Shown: positions 16,523-23,366 of the stretch, one piece after another
Layout: each line of letters begins with the position of its first letter
Numbering within the stretch: the first letter of the stretch is position 1
Assembly (NCBI RefSeq): GCF_014649875.1
Contig: NZ_BMTW01000009.1
Location: 62,001 to 126,000 of the forward strand
Length of the DNA stretch: 64,000 bases
Reading direction: 5' to 3'
Source: Streptomyces rubiginosohelvolus
Lineage (GTDB): Bacteria > Actinomycetota > Actinomycetes > Streptomycetales > Streptomycetaceae
Position numbers and translations under genes: made by a program
The notes under the pieces: model-generated
Database searches by the model: none
Told to the model about the DNA's origin: nothing
The model's input: only the letters and a program-made list of their open reading frames with translations

Positions 16523-16551
16523 CTGACCTGCGGAACGTTTCCGCAGGTCAG
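16523..16551 (+). terminator. Terminator after the epimerase gene
   Basis: Perfect 13-bp inverted repeat (arms 16523-16535 CTGACCTGCGGAA and 16539-16551) with a 3-nt loop, 36 bp after the epimerase stop. Because the next gene is also on the plus strand it could alternatively be an operator for the CDF gene, but the tight loop favours an RNA hairpin. Confidence 0.7.
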
Positions 16552-16667
16552 GGCACATGACAACGGTGTTCAGTCCCGTGTTGCCGGATACCCCCCACCC
16601 GTAGTTCACTGGGCTTCGCCGGGGCGATTCCGCCCCGGCACGTCCTACGGACCTGGAGGCGTTTCGC

Positions 16668-17609
16668 ATGGGGGCTGGCCACGATCACGGGCATACGCAC
16701 GGCGGGCCTCCTCCGACGGGAACGGCGGCCGCCGCGTACCGGGGAAGGCTCCGGATCGCCCTGGGGATCACCCTGAGCGTGATGGTCATGGAGATCGTCG
16801 GCGGGGTGCTCTCCGACTCGCTCGCGCTGATCGCCGACGCCGCCCATATGGCCACCGACGCCCTGGGGCTCGGGATGGCGCTGCTCGCCATCCATTTCGC
16901 CAACCGCCCGACCGCCCCGAACCGCACCTTCGGCTTCGCCCGCGCGGAGATCCTGGCCGCGCTCGCCAACTGCCTGCTGCTGCTCGGCGTCGGCGCCTAT
17001 CTGATCTTCGAGGCGGTGGAGCGGTTCATCACCCCGGCCGAGACGAAGGGCGGGCTCGCCATCGCGTTCGCCGCGGTCGGCCTGGTGGCCAACGTGGTCT
17101 CCCTCTCGCTGCTGATGCGCGGGCAGAAGGAGAGCCTGAACGTACGGGGCGCCTATCTGGAGGTGATGGCCGACACCCTGGGCTCGCTCGCCGTGATCAT
17201 CTCGGCGGGGATCATCATGGCGACCGGCTGGCAGGCCGCCGACCCGATCGCCTCGCTGGTGATCGGCCTGATGATCGTCCCCCGGACGGTGAAGCTGCTG
17301 CGGGAGACCCTGAACGTGCTGCTGGAGGCCGCACCCAAGGGGGTGGACATGGCGGAGGTCCGGGCCCACATCACGGCCCTGCCCGGGGTGCTGGACGTCC
17401 ACGACCTGCACGCCTGGACGATCACCTCGGGGATGCCGGTGCTCTCCGCCCACGTGGTGGTGCGCCAGGAGATGCTCGACTCGATAGGGCACGAGAAGGT
17501 GCTGCACGAGCTGCAGGGCTGCCTCGGGGACCACTTCGACGTGGAACACTGCACCTTCCAGCTGGAGCCGAGCGGTCACGCGGAGCACGAGGCGCATCTC
17601 TGCCACTGA
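16668..17609 (+). CDS. Cation diffusion facilitator (zinc-type efflux transporter)
   Basis: 313-residue CDF family antiporter exporting Zn or similar divalent cations in exchange for protons. It has a His-rich N terminus (HDHGHTH at residues 5-11), six hydrophobic segments, and the TM2 metal site D57-H60-x3-D64 (IADAAHMATD). The TM5 site is EVMAD, with Glu where many relatives have His. The C-terminal cytoplasmic domain contains VLDVHDLHAWTI, and the tail (HAEHEAHLCH) is again metal-binding. The start follows GGAGG. A hairpin terminator follows the gene. Confidence 0.93.
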   Translation: MGAGHDHGHTHGGPPPTGTAAAAYRGRLRIALGITLSVMVMEIVGGVLSDSLALIADAAHMATDALGLGMALLAIHFANRPTAPNRTFGFARAEILAALANCLLLLGVGAYLIFEAVERFITPAETKGGLAIAFAAVGLVANVVSLSLLMRGQKESLNVRGAYLEVMADTLGSLAVIISAGIIMATGWQAADPIASLVIGLMIVPRTVKLLRETLNVLLEAAPKGVDMAEVRAHITALPGVLDVHDLHAWTITSGMPVLSAHVVVRQEMLDSIGHEKVLHELQGCLGDHFDVEHCTFQLEPSGHAEHEAHLCH

Positions 17610-17637
17610 GTCGAGGGGCCGGGGTGCGGCGCATCCA

Positions 17638-17661
17638 CGGGGCCGGACATGCCCGGCCCCG
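17638..17661 (+). terminator. Terminator after the CDF transporter gene
   Basis: 9-bp perfect stem (17638-17646 CGGGGCCGG and 17653-17661) with a 6-nt loop, about 30 bp after the transporter stop and 90 bp before the idi start. Confidence 0.6.
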
Positions 17662-17750
17662 GAGTGCGGACAAGCGGCTTTTGTACGGCAGACTTGACCG
17701 GACTCCAGGGGCCCGGCGCACGAGGCCGGGGACCAAAGCGAAGGATGGGT

Positions 17751-18344
17751 ATGCCGACCACACCAGCCACCGCGACGCACAGCTCGTCGAACGGCACCGC
17801 CGAACCGATCATGCTCGAACTGGTCGACGAGAACGGCACCACCATCGGCACCGCGGAGAAGCTGGCGGCCCATCAGGCCCCCGGGCAGCTGCACCGCGCG
17901 TTCTCCGTGTTCCTCTTCGACGAGCAGGGGCGGCTGCTGCTCCAGCGCCGGGCGCTCGGCAAGTACCACTCCCCCGGCGTCTGGTCGAACACCTGCTGCG
18001 GACACCCCTACCCGGGCGAGTCCCCGTTCGCGGCCGCCGCCCGGCGTACGTACGAGGAGCTGGGCATCTCGCCGTCACTGCTGGCCGAGGCGGGCACCGT
18101 GCGCTACAACCACCCGGACCCGGCGTCGGGCCTGGTCGAGCAGGAGTTCAATCACCTGTTCGTGGGAATGGCACAGGCGGCGCTGAAGCCGGACTCCGAG
18201 GAGGTCGGCGAGACCGCTTTCGTGACGGCGGCCGAGCTGGAGAAGCGGCATGCCGAGGGGCCGTTCTCGGCGTGGTTCATGACGGTGCTGGACGCGGCAC
18301 GGCCGGCGATCCGTGAGCTGACGGGGCCCTCCGCGGGCTGGTGA
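17751..18344 (+). CDS. idi: Isopentenyl-diphosphate delta-isomerase, type 1
   Basis: 197-residue Nudix-fold enzyme that interconverts IPP and DMAPP, balancing the precursors used by the prenyl synthases of the hopanoid operon. The catalytic Cys motif is WSNTCCGHP, the Nudix-like helix is AARRTYEELGI, and the second acidic motif lies in VEQEFNHLFVG. The start is ATG at 17751 after AAGGATGGG; an ATG two codons earlier is possible. It sits near hopanoid genes as I recall for S. coelicolor (SCO6750). Confidence 0.95.
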   Translation: MPTTPATATHSSSNGTAEPIMLELVDENGTTIGTAEKLAAHQAPGQLHRAFSVFLFDEQGRLLLQRRALGKYHSPGVWSNTCCGHPYPGESPFAAAARRTYEELGISPSLLAEAGTVRYNHPDPASGLVEQEFNHLFVGMAQAALKPDSEEVGETAFVTAAELEKRHAEGPFSAWFMTVLDAARPAIRELTGPSAGW

Positions 18345-18395
18345 TCCTTCGCCCGGTCGCGTACGGGGGCGGGCGGACAGTCACGCACGGGGCGG

Positions 18396-18851
18396 TCAGA
18401 GCTGCGTCTTCAACGGCAGCGCCGCCCAGATGATCTTCCCGCCGCTCGCCGTGTGCTCGACGTCGCAAGTGCCGCCCGCCTCCGCGGTGACCACCTTGAC
18501 CAGCAGCAGACCCCGGCCGCCGGTCTGCGCGTAGTCGGTCTCCAGGGCGGTGGGGCGGTACGGGTGGTTGTCCTCCACCGAGACTCTGACCCAGTCGGCG
18601 CCGATGGCCACCTCGACGGCGAGCTCGGGCGAGAGCAGCGCCGCGTGCTTGACGGCGTTGGTGACCAGCTCCGAGACGATCAGCAGAAGCCCCTGGAGGA
18701 TGTCGTCCTCGATCGGCACACCCTGCCGGCCGAGAAGATCGCGTACGGCGTGCCGGGCGCTGGGCACGGACGCCTCCACGGCGGGGGCGGTGAAGCGCCA
18801 CACCCCCTCGTACGACACGGGGTCGGCAGGGGCACTCCCGAGGCTCTCCAT
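18396..18851 (-). CDS. RsbW-type anti-sigma factor / ATP-binding regulator
   Basis: 151-residue protein consisting of a single HATPase_c domain of the serine-protein-kinase/anti-sigma type common in Streptomyces. The N box is SELVTNAVKHA, the G1-like box VSVEDNHP, and the G2-like box GGRGLLLV. There is no sensor or dimerisation domain. The partner sigma or antagonist is not encoded beside it. The start is taken at ATG 18851 (MESLGSAP); the frame is open for another 68 codons upstream, but that part looks like promoter DNA, including a WhiG-like element. Confidence 0.85.
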   Translation of the reverse strand: MESLGSAPADPVSYEGVWRFTAPAVEASVPSARHAVRDLLGRQGVPIEDDILQGLLLIVSELVTNAVKHAALLSPELAVEVAIGADWVRVSVEDNHPYRPTALETDYAQTGGRGLLLVKVVTAEAGGTCDVEHTASGGKIIWAALPLKTQL

Positions 18852-18948
18852 CGTCCGGCACCAGCTCTCACTCGCACTGCACTGACCGTCGAGTAAAGAG
18901 TGTGGGAATGGCTTGGTCAGGACCGTGCCACTGACCGGAAGTAGCCAG

Positions 18949-18976
18949 GTATCGGCGCTATTTGACCAAACCTGTA
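18949..18976 (-). promoter_or_regulatory. Candidate WhiG-class promoter upstream of the anti-sigma gene
   Basis: On the minus strand TACA (18976-18973) and GCCGATAC (18956-18949) are 16 nt apart. The WhiG/FliA-class consensus is TAAA-N15/16-GCCGATAA. One mismatch lies in each element. It sits about 100 bp upstream of the anti-sigma start. Confidence 0.3.
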
Positions 18977-18996
18977 GGACGCTGACGGCCTGGTGA

Positions 18997-19620
18997 CTAC
19001 TTCTGCTCGTCTTCTGGTGCCGTGATCGGTTCGTCCGCGGTCGGGACCGATTCATCGAGCCGCTCCGAGACCATGCTGACGATACGGCGGCCGCCGATGC
19101 CGATGGCGATCAGCCCGAGTCCGTCGAACAGCAGGGCCAGCGAGAAGAAGCAGCCGAGCACGTACAGGCTGCTGTGCGGCCAGTCGAACAGCACCAGGAG
19201 ACCCAGCAGCAGGCCGAAGGCTCCCTGCAGCAGCGTCCATCCCATCTGCGGGCCGCGCACCACGACACTGCCGACGAGCCGGAAGACCCCGCCGGTCAGG
19301 AAGAGCAGGGCGGCGAACATGGTCAGCGCCTCGGCCGTGCCCTCAGGATGCTTGATGACGACGACGCCCGCGGCGATGTTGAGGGCCGCGACCACCACGC
19401 CCAGCCAGAAGTAGTTCGTGCCGCGCGACTCGATCGCGTGCAGCAGCCCGACCAGACCGCCGACGAGCAGCAGCCAGCCGAAGAGCAGCATCGAGGTGAG
19501 GGTGGCCACGCCGGTGTAGATGAGCCCGATGATGCCCGCGATCACCAGCAGCGTGCCGAGCAGCGCCAGCCAGCCGAAACTGCGGCTGAGCTTCCTGCCC
19601 TCGGCGGTGGGTCCGTTCAT
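18997..19620 (-). CDS. HdeD family membrane protein
   Basis: 207-residue protein with six hydrophobic segments (starting FGWLALLGTLLVIAGIIGLIY) in the tandem DUF308/HdeD pattern. It has an N-terminal cytoplasmic stretch and a hydrophilic acidic tail (DESVPTADEPITAPEDEQ). In enterobacteria HdeD is linked to acid resistance; the role in actinomycetes is unknown. It is divergent from the crotonase gene with 80 bp between starts. Confidence 0.82.
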   Translation of the reverse strand: MNGPTAEGRKLSRSFGWLALLGTLLVIAGIIGLIYTGVATLTSMLLFGWLLLVGGLVGLLHAIESRGTNYFWLGVVVAALNIAAGVVVIKHPEGTAEALTMFAALLFLTGGVFRLVGSVVVRGPQMGWTLLQGAFGLLLGLLVLFDWPHSSLYVLGCFFSLALLFDGLGLIAIGIGGRRIVSMVSERLDESVPTADEPITAPEDEQK

Positions 19621-19687
19621 CGACAGCTCCTCACGGTGCGTGCCCGTCTCGCGACCCCTTCTTGATCATAGGTTCGAACCGTGGGGA

Positions 19688-19693
19688 TAGCAT
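19688..19693 (+). promoter_or_regulatory. -10 hexamer of an apparent leaderless promoter (crotonase gene)
   Basis: TAGCAT ends 7 nt before the ATG at 19701, with no ribosome site between. A TTGATC at 19662-19667 is 20 bp upstream, too far for a standard -35. Confidence 0.5.
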
Positions 19694-19700
19694 CCGGCGC

Positions 19701-20465
19701 ATGGACCGTACGGAACCCCGCCTGATCACCTCCGTCGAGCGCGGCGTCGCCACCGTCGTGATCTCCAACCCCGCCAAGCGGAACGCGATGACCACCGCGA
19801 TGTGGCAGAGCCTGCCGGAGCTGCTGGAGGGGCTGGCGGCCGATCCGGAGGTCCGGGTGCTGGTGCTGACCGGGGCCGGGGACACCTTCTGCGCCGGGGC
19901 CGACATCTCCACGCTGCGGGAGAACGCGGGCACCGCCCAGGGCCTGGCGGTGGAGGCCGAGGAGGCGCTCGCCGCCTTCCCCCGGCCGACGCTGGCGGCG
20001 GTGCGCGGCTACTGCGTGGGCGGCGGCGGTCAGCTCGCGGCCGCCTGCGATCTGCGGTTCGCGGAGGAGGGGGCCTCCTTCGGGGTCACCCCGGCCAAGC
20101 TCGGCATCGTCTACGCGGCGTCCTCGACCCGGCGGCTCGTCGCCCTCGTCGGCCCGGGCACGGCGAAGCATCTGCTGTTCTCCGGCGAGCTGATCGACAC
20201 GGAGCGGGCGCTGCGCACCGGCCTGGTCGACGAGGTGCTGCCGCCCGGCGGCCTGGACAAGCGGGTCGAGGAGTACGTACGGGTGCTGGCGTCCCGGTCG
20301 CAGCTGACCCAGGCGTCGGCGAAGGAGTTCGCCGCGGGCCGGACGGACCGGGACGCCCACTGGGCCGCCGAGGCGCGCGGCAGTACGGACACGGCGGAGG
20401 GCGTCGCCGCCTTCCTGGAGCGGCGCGCACCCCGCTTCACCTACACCACGGCGCCCACTCGCTGA
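19701..20465 (+). CDS. Crotonase-superfamily protein lacking both hydratase glutamates
   Basis: 254-residue enoyl-CoA hydratase/isomerase-fold protein. The oxyanion-hole segment is present (FCAGADIS and GYCVGGGGQLAAACDLRFA). The two glutamates used by true hydratases are missing: the GGGCEL position reads GGGGQL, and the FGQPE position reads FGVTPA. It therefore probably binds an acyl-CoA but performs another crotonase reaction such as decarboxylation, isomerisation or hydrolysis. Start at ATG 19701 after a TAGCAT hexamer. Its 3' end converges on the DJ-1 gene with a 5-bp gap. Confidence 0.85.
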   Translation: MDRTEPRLITSVERGVATVVISNPAKRNAMTTAMWQSLPELLEGLAADPEVRVLVLTGAGDTFCAGADISTLRENAGTAQGLAVEAEEALAAFPRPTLAAVRGYCVGGGGQLAAACDLRFAEEGASFGVTPAKLGIVYAASSTRRLVALVGPGTAKHLLFSGELIDTERALRTGLVDEVLPPGGLDKRVEEYVRVLASRSQLTQASAKEFAAGRTDRDAHWAAEARGSTDTAEGVAAFLERRAPRFTYTTAPTR

Positions 20466-20470
20466 GGCCT

Positions 20471-21106
20471 TTACCGGGGGGTGTGGCGGCTCCTGGTCCG
20501 CCACTCCTCGACGAGGGCCGCGGGGGCCTTCTCGGGCGAGCCGCAGTCGTAGGGCGGCTGCGGGTCGTACTCCGTGAGCAGCTGAACCGAGCGCGCCGTG
20601 TCGTCGCCGGCGATCCGGCCGAGCAGGGTCAGGCCCATGTCGATGCCGGAGGAGACCCCGGCGGCGGTGACGTACTTGCCGTCGAGGACGACGCGCTCCC
20701 CCGTGGGCTCTGCGCCGAATCCCTCCAGCAGCTCCAGCGCCAGCCAGTGGGAGGTGGCCCGCCGCCCCTTCAGGAGTCCGGCGGCCGCCAGCAGGAGCGA
20801 GCCGGTGCAGACCGAGGTGGTCCAGGTGGTGGTGGCGTCGACCGCGCGCAGCCAGCCGAGCAGGGCCTCGTTCTCCATCTGGTCGCTCTGGCCGGGGCCC
20901 CCCGGCACGATCACCAGGTCGGGCGAGGTCACCTCGGCGAGCGTCTTCTCCGCGACGAGCCCGAGGCTCCCGCTGTCGTTGCGGACGGGCCCGGTCCGCT
21001 CGGCGACGAAGACGGTCTCGGCGCCGGGTGCCCGGCTGAGGATCTCGTAGGGGCCCACCGCGTCCAGGGCGGTGAAGCGGTCGAAGAGCACGATGGCGAT
21101 CTGCAC
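20471..21106 (-). CDS. DJ-1/PfpI family protein
   Basis: 211-residue single-domain class I glutamine-amidotransferase-like protein. The nucleophile elbow is SVCTGSLLLAAAGLL with a conserved Cys, and the upstream acidic residue lies in ALDAVGPYEIL. Relatives include isonitrile hydratase InhA and DJ-1-type proteases or glyoxalases; the substrate cannot be told. It lies just downstream of the DJ-1-AraC regulator and clearly shares ancestry with its N-terminal domain, so the regulator may control it. Confidence 0.85.
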   Translation of the reverse strand: MQIAIVLFDRFTALDAVGPYEILSRAPGAETVFVAERTGPVRNDSGSLGLVAEKTLAEVTSPDLVIVPGGPGQSDQMENEALLGWLRAVDATTTWTTSVCTGSLLLAAAGLLKGRRATSHWLALELLEGFGAEPTGERVVLDGKYVTAAGVSSGIDMGLTLLGRIAGDDTARSVQLLTEYDPQPPYDCGSPEKAPAALVEEWRTRSRHTPR

Positions 21107-21197
21107 GGTTGCTGCCTCTCGGTACGGCCGGTGGGAGCCGGGCGCGGGTCGGTACGGGTCTGCGTGGGCCGGTGAGGGTCGGTGTGGGCCGGTGGGC

Positions 21198-22169
21198 TCA
21201 GGTCGTGGATGCGGGGGTGCGGAAGCGGCGGCGGTATTCGGCCGGTGCCGTCGCGAGGGTCTTCACGAAGGCGCGGCGCATGGCCTCCGGGGTGCCGTAG
21301 CCGCTGGCGCGGGCGACCTGCTCGACACCGTCGGCGGTGTCCTCCAGGAGCCGACGGGCGTGCTCCAGGCGGACCCGCTCGACGTACCGGCCGGGGGTCG
21401 TCCCGGTCTCCGCCCGGAACGCTCGGGCGAAGTGCCGGGGCGAGAGCCGGGCGCGGGCCGCGAGGGCGTCGACCCCGAGGTCGGCGTCCGGGTGCTGGGT
21501 GATCCAGTGCTGGACCTCGCGCAGCGGTTCCCGCTGTGCGGTCTGGGCGCTGAGCTGGGCGCTGAACTGGGCCTGGTTGCCGGGGCGGCGCAGGAACACC
21601 ACGAGGTGCCGGGCGATGGTCAGCGCGAGATCCCGCCCGTGGTCCTCCTCGACGAGCGCGAGGGCCAGGTCGATGCCCGCCGTGACGCCCGCCGAGGTGG
21701 CCAGTCTCCCGTCCCGTACGAAGATCGGCTCGGGATCGACCCGGACGGCCGGGTGGTCGCGGGCCAGCTGCTCGCAGTAGTTCCAGTGAGTGGTGACCCG
21801 GTGTCCGTCCAGCAGGCCCGCCTCGGCCAGCAGCAGCGCCCCCGTGCACACGGAGACGAGCCGGTCGGACCGCGGCCCGTGCTCCCTCAGCCAGGCGGTC
21901 AGCTCCGGGTGGGAGCCCCGGGTGCCGTGACCTCCGGGCACCAGCAGGGTGTGCGGGGCGGGCGCGTCGGCCAGGCTGCTGTCGGGCATCAGGACGAGCC
22001 CGCTGGTCGACCGGACGGGGCCACCGTCGAGCGAGGCGGTCCGCAGGTCGTAGGAGACCCCGGGCGACCGGGAGGCGCCCGCGAAGACCTCCATCGGGCC
22101 GGTCACGTCGAGGCCCTGGACGCCGTCGAAGAGCACGACGAGGACGGTTCGCTGCTTCACGTCTGCCAT
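21198..22169 (-). CDS. GlxA-type transcription regulator: DJ-1 domain plus AraC DNA-binding domain
   Basis: 323-residue regulator. Residues about 8-190 form a DJ-1/PfpI domain (FDGVQGLDVTGPMEVFAG, and SVCTGALLLAEAGLLDGHRVTTHW with the Cys kept). Residues about 220-320 are an AraC domain with two helix-turn-helix units (LGVDALAARARLSPRHFARAFRAETG and GVEQVARASGYGTPEAMRRAFVK). It probably senses a small metabolite. The 91-bp gap to the DJ-1 gene contains imperfect GGTCGGTGTGGGCCGGTG-like repeats. The start lies 125 bp from the divergent gene at 22295. Confidence 0.9.
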   Translation of the reverse strand: MADVKQRTVLVVLFDGVQGLDVTGPMEVFAGASRSPGVSYDLRTASLDGGPVRSTSGLVLMPDSSLADAPAPHTLLVPGGHGTRGSHPELTAWLREHGPRSDRLVSVCTGALLLAEAGLLDGHRVTTHWNYCEQLARDHPAVRVDPEPIFVRDGRLATSAGVTAGIDLALALVEEDHGRDLALTIARHLVVFLRRPGNQAQFSAQLSAQTAQREPLREVQHWITQHPDADLGVDALAARARLSPRHFARAFRAETGTTPGRYVERVRLEHARRLLEDTADGVEQVARASGYGTPEAMRRAFVKTLATAPAEYRRRFRTPASTT

Positions 22170-22268
22170 CCTGGGCGTCGGGCGGCGATGGCTGCAATGA
22201 CGAATGCCCCTCCTTTCCTGCCATCGCCCTTCTCTCCTGGAGCCCGCCCTCCCCCGGGGTATCTTCCG

Positions 22269-22288
22269 TACCGACCAGTCGGTAACGT
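22269..22288 (+). promoter_or_regulatory. TetR-type palindrome overlapping a -10 hexamer
   Basis: TACCGACCAGTCGGTA at 22269-22284 is a palindrome with 7-bp arms (TACCGAC / GTCGGTA) around CA, a form typical of TetR-family operators. TAACGT (22283-22288) overlaps its end and lies 6 nt before the ATG at 22295, so a bound repressor would block the promoter. No TetR gene is adjacent. Confidence 0.55.
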
Positions 22289-22294
22289 GCTGGT

Positions 22295-23164
22295 ATGACT
22301 ACTCTTCCGGCCCGCGCGGAGCGCCGCTGCCACAACGCCGTCAACCCGCTGCACTCCTGTCTCTTCTTCTCCCCCGACCTGGGTGCTGAGATGGGGAAGA
22401 TCGGTATCGAGGACCCCAGCGCGGCCTACTTCGCGACCCGGGCCGCCGCGTTCGGCGCGGTGGGGGCGGGCACCGTCACCGCGACCTTCTACAACTTCAA
22501 CCCCGTGCTGGTGGCCCGCCATGTGCCGGCCGTCTGGGAGACCGCCTCCCCCGAGGTGGTCCTCGAAGCCCGGCTGCGGGCGGCGGACTCGACGCTGCGG
22601 CGGCTGCTCGGCGAGGAGATCATCGCCTCCGACGAGCTGGCGGAGGCGGCCCGCCTCGCCCTGCGCGCCACCGAGGCCTGCACCCCGCACGCCCGCCCGC
22701 TGTACGCCGCGCACGCGGATCTGCCGGTGCCCGAGGAGCCGCACCTGGCGTTCTGGCACGCCGCGACCCTGCTCCGTGAGCACCGGGGCGACGCCCATCT
22801 CGCCGCCCTGCTCGCGGCCGGCCTCGACCCGCTGGAGTCCCTCGTCAGCCACACGGCCACCGGCAAGGGCATGGCGATCCGCTGGATCCTGTCCTCCCGG
22901 GGCTGGCGCCGCACCGACTGGGAGTCGGCGTCCGAGCGGCTGCGGGAGCGCGGGCTGCTGGAGGCGGGCGAGGAACTGGCGCTGACCGAGGCCGGCACCG
23001 CACTGCGCGCCGAGGTCGAGGAGGCGACGGACCGTATGGACATCGCCCCCTACGAACACCTGGGCGCGGAAGGCGTCGAGCGGCTCACCGAACTCGCCCG
23101 CGGCTTCCTCTTCACCGCCGCCGCGGCGGGCGCGTTCCCGGGCTCGGCGACCGGCCGGGGCTGA
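22295..23164 (+). CDS. SCO6745-type protein of unknown function
   Basis: 289-residue cytoplasmic protein resembling the actinomycete family I know as SCO6745-like, sometimes related to SalK. It is largely helical, with a conserved N-terminal NAVNPLHSCLFFSP segment, AAFGAVGAGTVTATFYNFNP, and a C-terminal winged-helix-like stretch (GMAIRWILSSRGW... ESASERLRERGLL... LTEAG). No catalytic motif is evident. A TetR-type palindrome overlaps its promoter. Family name is from memory and should be checked. Confidence 0.7.
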   Translation: MTTLPARAERRCHNAVNPLHSCLFFSPDLGAEMGKIGIEDPSAAYFATRAAAFGAVGAGTVTATFYNFNPVLVARHVPAVWETASPEVVLEARLRAADSTLRRLLGEEIIASDELAEAARLALRATEACTPHARPLYAAHADLPVPEEPHLAFWHAATLLREHRGDAHLAALLAAGLDPLESLVSHTATGKGMAIRWILSSRGWRRTDWESASERLRERGLLEAGEELALTEAGTALRAEVEEATDRMDIAPYEHLGAEGVERLTELARGFLFTAAAAGAFPGSATGRG

Positions 23165-23366
23165 CCCGGGACGGACCCCGGTACCGCCCGGGGACCCCGC
23201 GCACCGCGTCGGGGCACCCGGGCGTGTTGCCCGAGGTCACGCGACACGGCCCCCGGCCACGCGGCACAATGCAGGCCCGGGGGATGCCCCCGGAAAGCAC
23301 CAACGTGCTCATCACGACCCGAGCACGGCCAGCACAGCCAGTACGAGAAGGCGAGTCGGGAAAACC

